A DNA stretch of 64,000 bases from J027 sp034437655 (GCA_034437655.1 DAOTTU010000113.1:21974-85973); one strand, 5' to 3'; counted from the first letter of the stretch, positions 17,997-27,210 are shown. Made by a program: numbers and translations. Notes: a model not told the origin generated them from the sequence alone.

Positions 17997-18574
17997 TACG
18001 AACTGGTTTCAGGCTGTGGGTTTTCGGGCAGGCGGATTTTGTGAATGAGCGTTGAAAGGATCAGCGCCTCATTCCAGGCGTCATCGACACCGCGATGTTG
18101 GCGCCCTTCGAATGTGATGTCCAGATTATCAAGTGCAACGCCTAAACTCACTTCACGCGGAAGCCCTATCAGCATTGCATAGAGACTTTTGATATTGATA
18201 TGCGTTGTGCCGAACGGGTACTTGATGCCGCGTTCTTCACATTGTTTTTCGAACATGCGGCGGTCGTAGTCCCCATAGCTTGCCCAGATGCGACGCCTGG
18301 TAGCAAATTTCTTGCGGAGAATGGCGCAGGCGCGGTCAAAACGAACCCCTTTCTCGACCTGCTCTTGTGTCAGGCTGGTGAGCCTGGTGCAAAACGGGCT
18401 AACTTTGGACTTGACGGGCTTAACGAGGATGCTTTCACGGTCGCGGCGTTCCCCGGTTTGTATATCGAGCGTACATACCCCAATTTCGATAATCTCGTTT
18501 TCTTGATCTTTCGGCGCGGATTTTTCCCAGCAAGTGGCTTCAATATCAATCACCACCACTTGATCTAACTTCAT
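17996..18574 (-). CDS. DEDDh 3'-5' exonuclease, ERI-1/KapD-like
   Basis: About 192 residues of the DnaQ-type exonuclease superfamily. Exo I is VVVIDIEATCW (D and E near 10-12), Exo II lies around WASYGDYDRRMFEKQC, and Exo III is HRGVDDAWNEALIL with H and D five residues apart, which is the DEDDh form. The match is closest to ERI-1/KapD-type RNA or DNA exonucleases. Several starts are possible: three GTG codons run directly before the ATG at 18574, with GAGGA just upstream (earliest start 18583). I use the ATG. It is translationally coupled to the large membrane glycosyltransferase, an odd pairing with no obvious functional link. Confidence 0.85.
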   Translation of the reverse strand: MKLDQVVVIDIEATCWEKSAPKDQENEIIEIGVCTLDIQTGERRDRESILVKPVKSKVSPFCTRLTSLTQEQVEKGVRFDRACAILRKKFATRRRIWASYGDYDRRMFEKQCEERGIKYPFGTTHINIKSLYAMLIGLPREVSLGVALDNLDITFEGRQHRGVDDAWNEALILSTLIHKIRLPENPQPETSS

Positions 18575-18663
18575 CACCACCACTGTTCCTCACTAGACGC
18601 TGCTCAATTGCCAGGTTAGACTATGCGACCGAACAACTGTACCAGAAATGTACATCACCTGCT

Positions 18664-20928
18664 ATGTGGAGACCAGGCATTAAACCATTACAAAACCACC
18701 CCGATAGCGTGGCTGTACTGCTGTTGATTGTGCTATGGCTGCTGTTCTTCTGGCGGATATTTACCCCGGTTGAATTGGACGCAGTATCCTTGCGTGAAGG
18801 CGATTTCTCCGGGCAATTTGTAGCGTGGACCTCCTATGCTGTTGAGCGTGTTGGTGAGGGTGAGTTGCCGCTGTGGAACCCCTATATGAATGCCGGGGCC
18901 CCCTTCCTCGCAGACCCGCAGACAGCAGTGTATTATCCACCCCGACTATTGAACGTTGTACAACTTGCAGCACGTGATGCAACGAGCGGCGGTGAGGTTT
19001 ATCAGGCGCTACAGCTTGAGATGGCCGCTCATGTACTGTTTGGTGGCCTGATGATGTATGCTTTTTTGCGCCGGGTGTTGAGTGCTGCGCCACAGTTCAC
19101 CGCGACAGTGAGCAGCTTTGCCGGGGCGAGTGTCTTCGCGTTTGGCGGCTATTTAAGTGCGTACCCGCAGTTACAGCTTCCCATTCTTGAATCGGCGGTC
19201 TGGGCCCCATTGGTGTTGCTGGGTGTGCATGTCGCCACTGAAGGCAAAGCCGTCATCCGCTGGAACTGGTTGCTTGGGGCGAGTGGCGCATTGACGCTTT
19301 CGGTGCTGGCCGGGCATCCACAGACGTATGTGCTTCTGGGATACACGGCGGCTGGGTATCTCCTGTATCGACTCTGGGGGCAGGGCTGGCGACGAATTGT
19401 GTTAGCTTTACTGGTCTTTGGAGCCGTAACGGGTGGGCTTTCGGCCCTGCAATTGTTGCCAACGCTGGAGTTTCAGCAACAAACCTACCGCCAGGAATTT
19501 GGCTTTGATGATAAAAGTGCGGGACTGGCTGCGCAGGATGTCTTACAGGTCTTGTTCCCGGGGATACTCGGTGAATGGTCGCCGTTGTATATCGGTATTG
19601 TAGGGCTAATGCTGGCCGGGCTTGCGCTCTGGCAGCAGAGGGGGGCGGTGGCGTTCTGGGGCGGGTTGGGTGTGGTCGGGTTGCTGCTGGCCTACGGACG
19701 GACGCTTGCGCTCTATAGTGTGTTTTACGTGTTGCTACCGGGTTATAGTCTATTTCGAGGGCAGGAGCGCGTTGTGTTTCTGGTGGTGCTGGCGGCCTCG
19801 GTGCTGGTGGCTTATGGCGTCTACACAGTACAAACGGTGACATTCACTGCTGAGCAGCGACGATTGTTGCGGCGTGTGCTGGTGGGGCTGCTGCTGTTTT
19901 GTGCATTTTTTGCGCTGGTGTTTTTCTTCTTGCGCTTGCAACCGCCGGACGGCGAATTATTTCAGCCAGCCGTGCAAGCCGCGATTTATGCAACAGCGAT
20001 GGTCGCAGTGAGTGCGGTGGTGGTGTTGCGCGTTATTGGAAAAGTGGCGGTGCAGAGTGGAGTGGTGGCGTTGGTCGTGGTGCTGGTTTTTGACCTGTTC
20101 AGCGTCAATCTTAATAACGCCAATTTTGAACCCATCCCCGCCAGCGACCGCCTGCCTGTACCAGCACACATTCCCGTGATGCAAGCGAACCTCGCGCCCG
20201 GTCAACATGCCGAGGGGTTGCGTGGTGTACGGCGTAGCTATGGCGCGTTGTACCGTGTCCCTGACATCTGGGGGGATAGTCCGCTGCGACTTGATGCGAT
20301 GGATTACTACCTGTGGCGTATGCCAATTGAAAATCGCTGGGAATTGCTCGGTGTGCAGGTCGTCAATTCCGAATGGGAAATGCTCCCCGTGCCGCATCAA
20401 GCCGTGGGGACGGGTACGGATGTCGAGGGGCAATTTACCGTCTATCAATTGACTACACCGCGCCCCTTTGCTCATCTTGTATACGCCGTCGATGTGATGG
20501 AATCGGAAACCATGCGCGAAACACTCGCAGGGTTGGACTACGATTTGCGTAACCGCGTTATGCTTGACGCTGCGGTTAACATCTCAGATGGTGAAGGGCG
20601 CACTTCAGTTAATGTGTTTGAGCCGGAATATATCGAAATCTCGGTTGAGACGACGACGCCCGCCGTGTTGACGCTGGCATTACCCTACATGCCCGGTTGG
20701 AACGTGATGATTGACGGGGAAACTGCTGAAATCATCAAGGCTTACGATGGCTTAGCAGCGGTAGTTGTGCCCGAAGGGACGCATACTGTTATGCTGCGTT
20801 ATGAACCCTTAAGTGTTTATGAAGGGCTCGGCATTTCGCTGCTGACTCTGGTACTATCTGGCATAGCGTTTGCAATCTGGCGTCGAGAGAGTGATGAAGG
20901 AACGGTGCAGGATGCAACTGAATCTTGA
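18664..20928 (+). CDS. YfhO-like polytopic membrane protein
   Basis: 754 residues with many hydrophobic segments through about residue 480, then a soluble domain, then a last helix (LGISLLTLVLSGIAFAIW). The motifs REGDFSGQF, ELPLWNPYMNAGAPFLADPQTAVYYPPRLL and FSVNLNNANFEPIP are typical of the YfhO/GT-C-related family. YfhO proteins are implicated in glycosylating lipoteichoic acid or exported glycans in Firmicutes; here that is only analogy. The gene overlaps the next one, so both are probably translated together as part of the surface polysaccharide locus. No strong SD precedes the ATG at 18664. Confidence 0.8.
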   Translation: MWRPGIKPLQNHPDSVAVLLLIVLWLLFFWRIFTPVELDAVSLREGDFSGQFVAWTSYAVERVGEGELPLWNPYMNAGAPFLADPQTAVYYPPRLLNVVQLAARDATSGGEVYQALQLEMAAHVLFGGLMMYAFLRRVLSAAPQFTATVSSFAGASVFAFGGYLSAYPQLQLPILESAVWAPLVLLGVHVATEGKAVIRWNWLLGASGALTLSVLAGHPQTYVLLGYTAAGYLLYRLWGQGWRRIVLALLVFGAVTGGLSALQLLPTLEFQQQTYRQEFGFDDKSAGLAAQDVLQVLFPGILGEWSPLYIGIVGLMLAGLALWQQRGAVAFWGGLGVVGLLLAYGRTLALYSVFYVLLPGYSLFRGQERVVFLVVLAASVLVAYGVYTVQTVTFTAEQRRLLRRVLVGLLLFCAFFALVFFFLRLQPPDGELFQPAVQAAIYATAMVAVSAVVVLRVIGKVAVQSGVVALVVVLVFDLFSVNLNNANFEPIPASDRLPVPAHIPVMQANLAPGQHAEGLRGVRRSYGALYRVPDIWGDSPLRLDAMDYYLWRMPIENRWELLGVQVVNSEWEMLPVPHQAVGTGTDVEGQFTVYQLTTPRPFAHLVYAVDVMESETMRETLAGLDYDLRNRVMLDAAVNISDGEGRTSVNVFEPEYIEISVETTTPAVLTLALPYMPGWNVMIDGETAEIIKAYDGLAAVVVPEGTHTVMLRYEPLSVYEGLGISLLTLVLSGIAFAIWRRESDEGTVQDATES

Positions 20929-22477
20929 ACGATGGCTTTTTACAGGAGACATGCGCGGCTATGCGCTTTTGACCGGGGCATTGGTCGGCTTGCTGGGTGG
21001 TGTATCGGCATTGTTGCTGGTGGTGGCCGGCCCGGTGATGACCTTCGGCTTTATGTTCGCTGCGATCGTAGGCTTGCTGGCGCTCTCGAATTTGGACATA
21101 GCGCTGGTGGTGCTGATTGCGACAACTGCACTGTTGCCTTATGGCACATTGCCGTTTGACGTAGGCGTGACGCCCTCCCTGATTGATGTGGCGCTGGCGA
21201 CATTGATCGTCGTATACCTGTTTCAGTGGATGACCGGCCGCCGGATGCATATACGCTTGAACAGTGTGCATCTCGTCTTTGCAGCATTCTTGCTAATCTT
21301 GCTGGCAGCATTTGTGCTTGGTACCGGAAATGCACCATTGACCCCCGGTGTATTACGGCGCTTCGTCGGCTTAATGGCCAATATTGTTATGGCACTGGTG
21401 ATTTTTGACATTGTGCGCACACACCAGACTGCACGCCGCATAGCAGCCACTTTTATTGGTGTAGGTGCGGTTTCGGGGCTGATTGGGACGGTGCTCTGGC
21501 TGTTGCCCGACTTTACCGCCGAAACGATCTTGAATCGCTTGGGGCGCATCGGCTACCCGGTCGGTGGTGTGATTCGCTATCGTGAAGACGGTGTTTCCAT
21601 CGGGATTGAACGTGCTATCGGTACCTGGATTGACCCTAATGCCTATGGCGGGTTTCTGATGATGGTCGGTGCCTTGACTGCGCCGCAACTACTCGCACGG
21701 CGGCCCGTGTTTGGGCGGCGGTGGTTGGCGTTTGCGCTGTTTGGGGTGATTGCACTGGCCTTATTCCTGACGAACTCACGCGGCTCGATGCTCGGTCTGG
21801 TGGCTGGTGTTGGGTTCGTGTCCTTGATTCGCTATCGGCAGTTGATCTGGGGATTGGTTGCAGCGGCGGCGGTTATGCCGTTTTTGCCACCAACACGAGC
21901 CCTGCTAGAGCGGCTATATCTCGGCTTCACGGGCGCAGACCTTGAAACCCAGATGCGCTTTGGTGAATACGGTGACGCGCTGGAACTTATCGCCCGTTAC
22001 CCGGTGATTGGTGTCGGCTTCAGTGCCCCGCCAGACATTGACCTCTACCTCGGCTTTGCCAGTACCTACCTCACCATTGCTTCGAATGCTGGTTTACTTG
22101 GTCTGGGTGCCTATTTGTTGACATTGGGGTCGGTGGCTGTCTTTGGGATCGTCAATCGGCGGGCGGTGCTGGAGGACAATGCGGTGAATGATGTCTGGTT
22201 TGGCTTTATGGCGGGTATCGTCGGCGCGATGGTCAGCGGTATTTTCGATCATTTCTATTTCAATATCGAGTTTCAGGCGACCTCGCTAACCTTTTGGCTC
22301 TACGTAGGCATGTTCATGGCAATTGTCCGCATCAGTAACCCGCCGGACGCACGCGCAGTCTACGGACAGGTGCATATTCCGAATTTGCCGCGTATTGAAC
22401 CGCCTACCGACGATTTACCAGACGATGAACGTATACCCGACCGTCGCCCGGAGATGTCACCTGTACCGGGAGACTGA
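20912..22477 (+). CDS. O-antigen ligase/polymerase-like membrane protein
   Basis: About 521 residues with roughly ten membrane helices. The Wzy/WaaL-type signature ALFLTNSRGSMLGLVAG lies after the large periplasmic loop and before RYPVIGVGFS. Such proteins polymerise or ligate lipid-linked glycans at the outer face of the cytoplasmic membrane. I choose the ATG at 20912, where GAAGGA and AGG precede; in-frame ATGs at 20870 and 20894 would lengthen the overlap with the YfhO-like gene. The overlap implies coupled translation. The C-terminal tail is soluble and Pro-rich. A strong terminator follows, closing the locus. Confidence 0.85.
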   Translation: MQLNLERWLFTGDMRGYALLTGALVGLLGGVSALLLVVAGPVMTFGFMFAAIVGLLALSNLDIALVVLIATTALLPYGTLPFDVGVTPSLIDVALATLIVVYLFQWMTGRRMHIRLNSVHLVFAAFLLILLAAFVLGTGNAPLTPGVLRRFVGLMANIVMALVIFDIVRTHQTARRIAATFIGVGAVSGLIGTVLWLLPDFTAETILNRLGRIGYPVGGVIRYREDGVSIGIERAIGTWIDPNAYGGFLMMVGALTAPQLLARRPVFGRRWLAFALFGVIALALFLTNSRGSMLGLVAGVGFVSLIRYRQLIWGLVAAAAVMPFLPPTRALLERLYLGFTGADLETQMRFGEYGDALELIARYPVIGVGFSAPPDIDLYLGFASTYLTIASNAGLLGLGAYLLTLGSVAVFGIVNRRAVLEDNAVNDVWFGFMAGIVGAMVSGIFDHFYFNIEFQATSLTFWLYVGMFMAIVRISNPPDARAVYGQVHIPNLPRIEPPTDDLPDDERIPDRRPEMSPVPGD

Positions 22478-22530
22478 GCGCCGCCATAGCTAATGCGCCG
22501 GGCGTTCTTGGCTTGAGTGACAACATGACT

Positions 22531-22564
22531 ATGCATCCCGTTATTGTGGATGCATTATTTTTTT
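22531..22564 (+). terminator. Intrinsic terminator of the surface glycan locus
   Basis: ATGCATCC (22531-22538) pairs perfectly with GGATGCAT (22548-22555) around a nine-base loop, followed by TATTTTTTTT. It lies 54 bases after the ligase-like gene. Confidence 0.85.
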
Positions 22565-22600
22565 GGATATTGGTAGCAACAAACGAGGTGTAACGGATTA

Positions 22601-23497
22601 ATGGATACGTATATTGGAGAAATGGCAGCGTTGGGCACAGCGATTTGTTTCGCCTTCGGCTCGACATTGTTCACCTTTGCCGGGCGTGAAATTGGCTCGC
22701 CATTGGTGAACCGTACTCGCTTGTTGATGGCCGTCTCTGCAATTATGGTTGTGCATTGGGCGACCTTCGGACAACCACTCCCTTTTGACGCGACCTTTGA
22801 AAACTGGTTCTGGCTGGGGTTGTCCGGGTTTATTGGCTTTGTATTGGGTGATGCATTCCTGTTTCAAGCCTTCGTGATGATCGGGCCACGTTTATCAATG
22901 CTAATGCTGGCCTTGCACCCTGTGATCGGTACAATGATCGCGTGGGTGTTCCTCAGTGAAAACTTATCGTTGCTAGAAGTCACCGGGATATTCTTGACCG
23001 TTGGCGGGGTGGCGTGGGTTGTCTCGCGGGACGGGGTGCCCGGTGTGCAGGATCGGCGCTATTATTTTGCAGGAATCCTGTTTGGTCTGGGTGGTGCGCT
23101 GGGGCAGGCGGGCGGGCTGGTAACCGCCAAGGTTGGGCTGGCAGATGATTTCGATGCGCTCTCAGGCATTGCTATTCGCCTCGTGATTGCCACCGTTGTC
23201 ATCTGGACTTATACTGCCGCCCGTGGATTGGTGCCGAGCAGTTTTGCCAAACTACGCCAACACCCCAAATCAATCTGGTTTATGGCCGGGGCAGTGGTGG
23301 CCGGCCCGCTGACCGGGGTCTATTTTTCGCTGGTGGCGGTGCAACAAGCGCCCGTCGGTATCGCTTCAGCACTGATGAGCCTGACGCCGATTTTCTTGCT
23401 ACCTGTTGGAATGATCCTGTTCAGTGAGAAAATCACATGGCGGGCCGTAGTCGGCACCATCATTGCGTTGACAGGTACGGCGGTACTATTCCTTTGA
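22601..23497 (+). CDS. EamA-family (DMT) transporter
   Basis: 298 residues with about ten membrane helices arranged as two EamA repeats (roughly 5-140 and 155-295). Landmarks are GEMAALGTAICFAFGST at the start, PVIGTMIAWVFLSENLSLLEVTG closing repeat one, and PIFLLPVGMILFSEKITWRAVVGT closing repeat two, each with the typical conserved glutamate and Pro. These are secondary transporters of metabolites; the substrate cannot be deduced. GAGGTG lies about 12 bases before the ATG. The gene begins just after a terminator, so it has its own transcription, and its last 38 bases overlap the convergent SDR gene. Confidence 0.88.
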   Translation: MDTYIGEMAALGTAICFAFGSTLFTFAGREIGSPLVNRTRLLMAVSAIMVVHWATFGQPLPFDATFENWFWLGLSGFIGFVLGDAFLFQAFVMIGPRLSMLMLALHPVIGTMIAWVFLSENLSLLEVTGIFLTVGGVAWVVSRDGVPGVQDRRYYFAGILFGLGGALGQAGGLVTAKVGLADDFDALSGIAIRLVIATVVIWTYTAARGLVPSSFAKLRQHPKSIWFMAGAVVAGPLTGVYFSLVAVQQAPVGIASALMSLTPIFLLPVGMILFSEKITWRAVVGTIIALTGTAVLFL

Positions 23498-24341
23498 GGC
23501 GGCTCAGGCGTAGCGAGATGTCCCACAGCTTACCAGCGGCGTGCTGATTGTAAGAATAATTAGACGACCGAACCTCCGTACAATCTTCGAAGAATTTACC
23601 GCTGACACCTTCGACGTCGGGGCTACTGGCCAGATAGACATTCGTCGCTGCACCTTCTTCAGGACCATCCCACGTAAGCCCGACAATGCGCATCAAGAGC
23701 GCCAGAAATATGCCGTTGTTGTGGCCAATGCGCGTGCGGACGCCACCGGGGCTGAGTGCGTTCACGGTCGGGGGGTGTCCCTGCAAGCGGCGCGAGAGTT
23801 CGTAAGTAAACATGATGTTCGCCAGCTTGGATAGGGCGTAGGCTTTGAGCCCGGTGTAGCCGCGTTCCAGCGGGAAATTATGCCAATCGAAGGTGGCGGT
23901 GCGGTGCATCCCTGACGATACATTGACCACACGTGGGCTCTCGGCGGCGCGGAGTTTGTCGAGTAGCAGTAGCGTCAACATGAAATAAGCGAGGTGGTTT
24001 AACGCCATCGTCATTTCGATACCATCTGCCGAGACAGCACGTTTCATAAACACCGCGCCTGCATTGTTGACCAGCACATCGAGCCGGGGGTAGTGGGCGT
24101 TGAATGCATCGGCAACTTTGCGCAGTTCTCGTTGGGAGGAGAGGTCAGCGCGGAAGCTCTCAACGCCGCGTCCACTCGCTTCACGGATACGATATTTGGC
24201 CGCCTCAATTCGATACGTTGAGCGCCCGACAATAATTACCCGGGCCCCTTTTTGCGCCAGTTGACGGGCTGTGGCTTCACCGATGCCGCTTGTGCCCCCG
24301 GTGACGAGGCAGATTTTGCCCTCCAGCGGATACTTTGTCAT
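23460..24341 (-). CDS. Short-chain dehydrogenase/reductase, retinol-dehydrogenase-like
   Basis: 293-residue classical SDR. The coenzyme motif TGGTSGIGEATARQL (TGxxxGxG) is near residue 14, NNAGAV near 90, VNVSSGMHR holds the catalytic Ser region, and YALSKLANIMFTYEL gives YxxxK. The arginine in VGRST after the second strand suggests NADP(H). It resembles the RDH/WW-domain oxidoreductase subgroup; the substrate is unknown. The ATG overlaps the stop of the phosphorylase gene (ATGA), so the two are coupled. The gene also overlaps the 3' end of the convergent EamA gene. Confidence 0.88.
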   Translation of the reverse strand: MTKYPLEGKICLVTGGTSGIGEATARQLAQKGARVIIVGRSTYRIEAAKYRIREASGRGVESFRADLSSQRELRKVADAFNAHYPRLDVLVNNAGAVFMKRAVSADGIEMTMALNHLAYFMLTLLLLDKLRAAESPRVVNVSSGMHRTATFDWHNFPLERGYTGLKAYALSKLANIMFTYELSRRLQGHPPTVNALSPGGVRTRIGHNNGIFLALLMRIVGLTWDGPEEGAATNVYLASSPDVEGVSGKFFEDCTEVRSSNYSYNQHAAGKLWDISLRLSRLKGIVPPYLSTQ

Positions 24342-25699
24342 TTGCGGGGAGTGCCCTGAATGGTGGCGTGGAACAGCGGCAATGGCGTGACCTCATGATC
24401 GCTGATGTCAAAGACATGTTGCTCAATCCAACCCATCGCCATTGACAGGCGCGTTTCGTCATTGGCGTGGAGCCGGAACAGGGTATCACCGATTTCGACA
24501 TGTTCCCCGACTTTTACCAGCGTTTCGACCCCAACCGCATGGTCAATCGCGTCACCTTTCTTTTCGCGCCCACCGCCGAGGTCCACCACAGCGCGGCCAA
24601 TCTGGCGAGCATCAATGCGGGCGATATAGCCTGCTCTGGGTGCCGCGATGGTGTCTTGCAAGCGGGCCTGTGGCAAGAGCGTCGGGTCGTCTACCTGATT
24701 TGGGTCGCCTGCTTGTAGCTTGACCATGTCGCGGAATTTTTGCAGGGCGCTACCGTCATTGATGGTGTCCTGCGCGGCTTGTTTGGCGTCTTCTAGCTTG
24801 TCATAAGGGGCGTCTGGCGAGAGGAGGAGCATGTGCGCGGCAATGGTTGTACAGAGGTCAACAAAGTCGGCCGGGCCTTCGCCGCGTAGGGTGTAGATCG
24901 CTTCGGCAACTTCGAGCGCATTGCCGGCCGCAAACCCCAGTGGTTGATTCATGTCAGTAATCACGGCGGTGACGTATTTGCCCGTATCTGCGCCAATATC
25001 GACCATTGTCTGGGCGAGGTCGTGGGCGTCGTCAATCGTTCGCATGAAGGCCCCTTCACCAACTTTGACATCCAGCACGATGGCGTCGGCCCCGGCGGCG
25101 AGTTTTTTGCTCATGATGCTGCTGGCGATCAATGGGAGACTGGGTACAGTGGCTGTGACGTCGCGCAGGCTGTAGAGCATTTTGTCAGCGGGAGCAAGGT
25201 CAGCGGTCTGGCTGGCCAGAACAAGTTGATTTTTTTCGAGCGCTTTACGGAATTGGTCTTGCGTAAGTTCGGCCCGAAAGCCACGAATAGACTCGAGTTT
25301 GTCGATGGTGCCGCCAGTGTGCCCGAGGCTGCGTCCACTCATTTTTGCCACGGGGACACCGCAAGCTGCTACAATAGGCAGCACTGCCAGTGAGGTTTTG
25401 TCCCCCACGCCGCCTGTTGAGTGTTTGTCCACGGCGAAGGGTAGTATATCAGAGAGGTCAATAGTTTCACCCGATTGCACCATCGCCTGCGTTAATGCGG
25501 CGGTTTCGCGGCGCGTCATGCCGTTAAGCTGTACCGCCATTAGCCATGCGGCCGCCTGATAATCCGGGATTTTGCCGTTAGTGTAATTTTGGATAAACCA
25601 CTCGATTTGTTCGGTGGTGAGTTCAACCCGGTCACGTTTACGGACGATAATTTCGACCGCGTTGAGGGTCTTCATTGAATCTTTAATTGAGGGTTTCAT
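24338..25699 (-). CDS. deoA: Pyrimidine-nucleoside (thymidine) phosphorylase
   Basis: 453 residues. This enzyme splits thymidine, deoxyuridine or uridine with phosphate to base and (deoxy)ribose-1-phosphate in pyrimidine salvage. The family signature is clear: DKHSTGGVGDKTSLAVLPIV, then KMSGRSLGHTGGTIDKLES. The N-terminal helical domain (WFIQNYTNGKIPDYQAAAWL) and the glycine-rich C-terminal domain (APRAGYIARIDARQIG) complete the nucleoside phosphorylase II fold. The start may be 25699 or the inner ATG at 25675 (MKTLNAVEIIVRKRDR), which is nearer to family length. It is transcribed from a decent divergent promoter that overlaps the start of the next gene. Confidence 0.94.
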   Translation of the reverse strand: MKPSIKDSMKTLNAVEIIVRKRDRVELTTEQIEWFIQNYTNGKIPDYQAAAWLMAVQLNGMTRRETAALTQAMVQSGETIDLSDILPFAVDKHSTGGVGDKTSLAVLPIVAACGVPVAKMSGRSLGHTGGTIDKLESIRGFRAELTQDQFRKALEKNQLVLASQTADLAPADKMLYSLRDVTATVPSLPLIASSIMSKKLAAGADAIVLDVKVGEGAFMRTIDDAHDLAQTMVDIGADTGKYVTAVITDMNQPLGFAAGNALEVAEAIYTLRGEGPADFVDLCTTIAAHMLLLSPDAPYDKLEDAKQAAQDTINDGSALQKFRDMVKLQAGDPNQVDDPTLLPQARLQDTIAAPRAGYIARIDARQIGRAVVDLGGGREKKGDAIDHAVGVETLVKVGEHVEIGDTLFRLHANDETRLSMAMGWIEQHVFDISDHEVTPLPLFHATIQGTPRK

Positions 25700-25734
25700 G
25701 ATAATCTCGTTTTCGCAATCAAGTTCTGCGCTTG

Positions 25735-25763
25735 ACTATAAGCTGAGGTAAAGTGTTGTGCAA
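25735..25763 (-). promoter_or_regulatory. Sigma-70-type promoter for deoA
   Basis: On the minus strand TTGCAC (25758-25763) and TATAGT (25735-25740) are separated by exactly 17 bases. The -35 coincides with the GTG start codon of the divergent methyltransferase gene. Confidence 0.5.
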
Positions 25764-26399
25764 GCATTTTTTGTTGCTTTTGGTCTGACAGTTGCCTATG
25801 GGGCCGTACATAGTCTGCTAGCGGCGACCCAAACCAAGCGTTTTGCCCGACACATCATGGGTGAACGTACCTATGAAGGTCTTTACCGCCTATTTTTTAA
25901 CACGATGGCTGTGGTGCTTTTGTTACCAATTGTTTGGATCGTGTTATTCGAACCCGGTGACACCGTGTGGCGCGTGTATTTTCCATTGAACGTCCTTTTT
26001 TATGCCATTCAAGGCGTGGGCGTGCTGGGTTTACTGGTGTCGTTGTTGCAAATTGACGGCAGCCGCTTTTTGGGCATGTCACAGTTGATGCACTGGTTCG
26101 AAGGTAGAAAAAAGCCCCTGCCTGATGAACCGCTGGCAACGTCTGGCGTGTATGCGCTGATGCGTCATCCGCTGTACTTGTTCAGCCTGATGATTATCTG
26201 GCCCGTTGTGACAATGAGCGAAGCGTGGCTGGGCTTTGGTGTCGGTGCAACGCTCTATTTCCTTGTTGGGTCAATCTTTGAAGAACATAAGCTACGGCAG
26301 GCCTTTGGCAGTGCCTATGAACAATACCAGCGTCGTGTCCCGTGGTTTTTACCGACGGGGTGGTGGCGGCGCTCATCGTCGACATCAGACCGTTCATAG
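25758..26399 (+). CDS. ICMT/PEMT-like membrane methyltransferase
   Basis: 213 residues starting with GTG, supported by GAGGTAAAG just upstream. Four or five membrane helices precede the signature region GVYALMRHPLYLFSLMIIWP and the C-terminal EEHKLRQAFGSAYEQYQRRV, the pattern of isoprenylcysteine carboxyl methyltransferase and phospholipid methyltransferase relatives (also NnrU-like at the N-terminus). These enzymes use SAM to methylate lipid-linked acceptors at the cytoplasmic membrane; the acceptor here is unknown. A DsbA-like gene follows after 44 bases and may be co-transcribed. Confidence 0.8.
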   Translation: MQAFFVAFGLTVAYGAVHSLLAATQTKRFARHIMGERTYEGLYRLFFNTMAVVLLLPIVWIVLFEPGDTVWRVYFPLNVLFYAIQGVGVLGLLVSLLQIDGSRFLGMSQLMHWFEGRKKPLPDEPLATSGVYALMRHPLYLFSLMIIWPVVTMSEAWLGFGVGATLYFLVGSIFEEHKLRQAFGSAYEQYQRRVPWFLPTGWWRRSSSTSDRS

Positions 26400-26443
26400 T
26401 TTTTCTAACCCTATTTTCAAGCCATTAGCAGGAGTTGAACCAC

Positions 26444-27175
26444 ATGTCAAAACGTACGACTTCATCCGCACGCGACCCGCAGCAGATGCAAATGCTGATT
26501 ATTGGCGGGGGGGTGACGGCCGCCTTGATTGCTGCGATTGCCGCGATCTTTATCATCACCAGTGGTGCCAGCGTAGATGCTTGCGACGCTGACGATGAAA
26601 GCTGCTATAGCGAATACCTCTCCGCCGAGCAGGGCTTCACCGAGCAGAACTTTGCCAAAATTGGTAGCGATGATGCGCCAATCTACATTGCTGAGTTTGC
26701 AGACTTTGCCTGCCCACATTGCCGTGACTATCACCCGACTGTCAAGCGCCTTGTCGGTGAATTTGCGCCAGAGGGTGAAGCACAGTTCTGGTATGTGCCG
26801 CTAGACGGAACAGGTGGCGCAAACTCGCGGACTGCTTATCAGGCGGCATATTGCGCGGGCGAGCAGAATGCTTTCTGGCAGTTCCACGAAGAAATCTTTG
26901 AATTGCAGGAGTCTGAGGGGTCCAACGCCTTCGAACGCGACGAACTGCTCGACATCGCTGGTGACATGGGGCTGGATACAGGTGAGATGGAAAGCTGCAT
27001 GAACAACAGCCGTTCCCGTATTGCTATTCCGCAGGCACGCCAGCTTGCCACTGAATTGGGCGTGACAGCAACCCCAACCGTTGCAATCAGCCTGGACGGT
27101 GGCGAAACGTGGCGTGTAATGCCCAGCCGTGACTACAACGCGCTGGCCGCTGAAATTGCCCGCGCCAACAGTTAA
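26444..27175 (+). CDS. DsbA-family thiol:disulfide oxidoreductase, membrane-anchored
   Basis: 243 residues. One N-terminal membrane helix (about 17-40) anchors a thioredoxin-fold domain with the active site CPHC (C90 and C93) after YIAEFADF, the DsbA/BdbD pattern, a helical insert, and the cis-Pro loop VTATPTVAI. It probably introduces or shuffles disulfides in exported proteins. The ATG at 26444 is preferred because AGGAG lies nine bases before it; a TTG at 26435 directly abuts the same SD. Two extra cysteines (CDADDESC) lie just after the helix. A clear terminator follows the stop. Confidence 0.9.
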   Translation: MSKRTTSSARDPQQMQMLIIGGGVTAALIAAIAAIFIITSGASVDACDADDESCYSEYLSAEQGFTEQNFAKIGSDDAPIYIAEFADFACPHCRDYHPTVKRLVGEFAPEGEAQFWYVPLDGTGGANSRTAYQAAYCAGEQNAFWQFHEEIFELQESEGSNAFERDELLDIAGDMGLDTGEMESCMNNSRSRIAIPQARQLATELGVTATPTVAISLDGGETWRVMPSRDYNALAAEIARANS

Positions 27176-27210
27176 ACGAGCCTGGAAACATCGAAATACG
27201 CTATAAAACA

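Noticed and set aside
19253..19843. Long open frame on the minus strand inside the YfhO-like gene
   Set aside because: The product is a low-complexity R/P/H-rich shadow with no domain; the + strand frame has clear membrane helices and family motifs.
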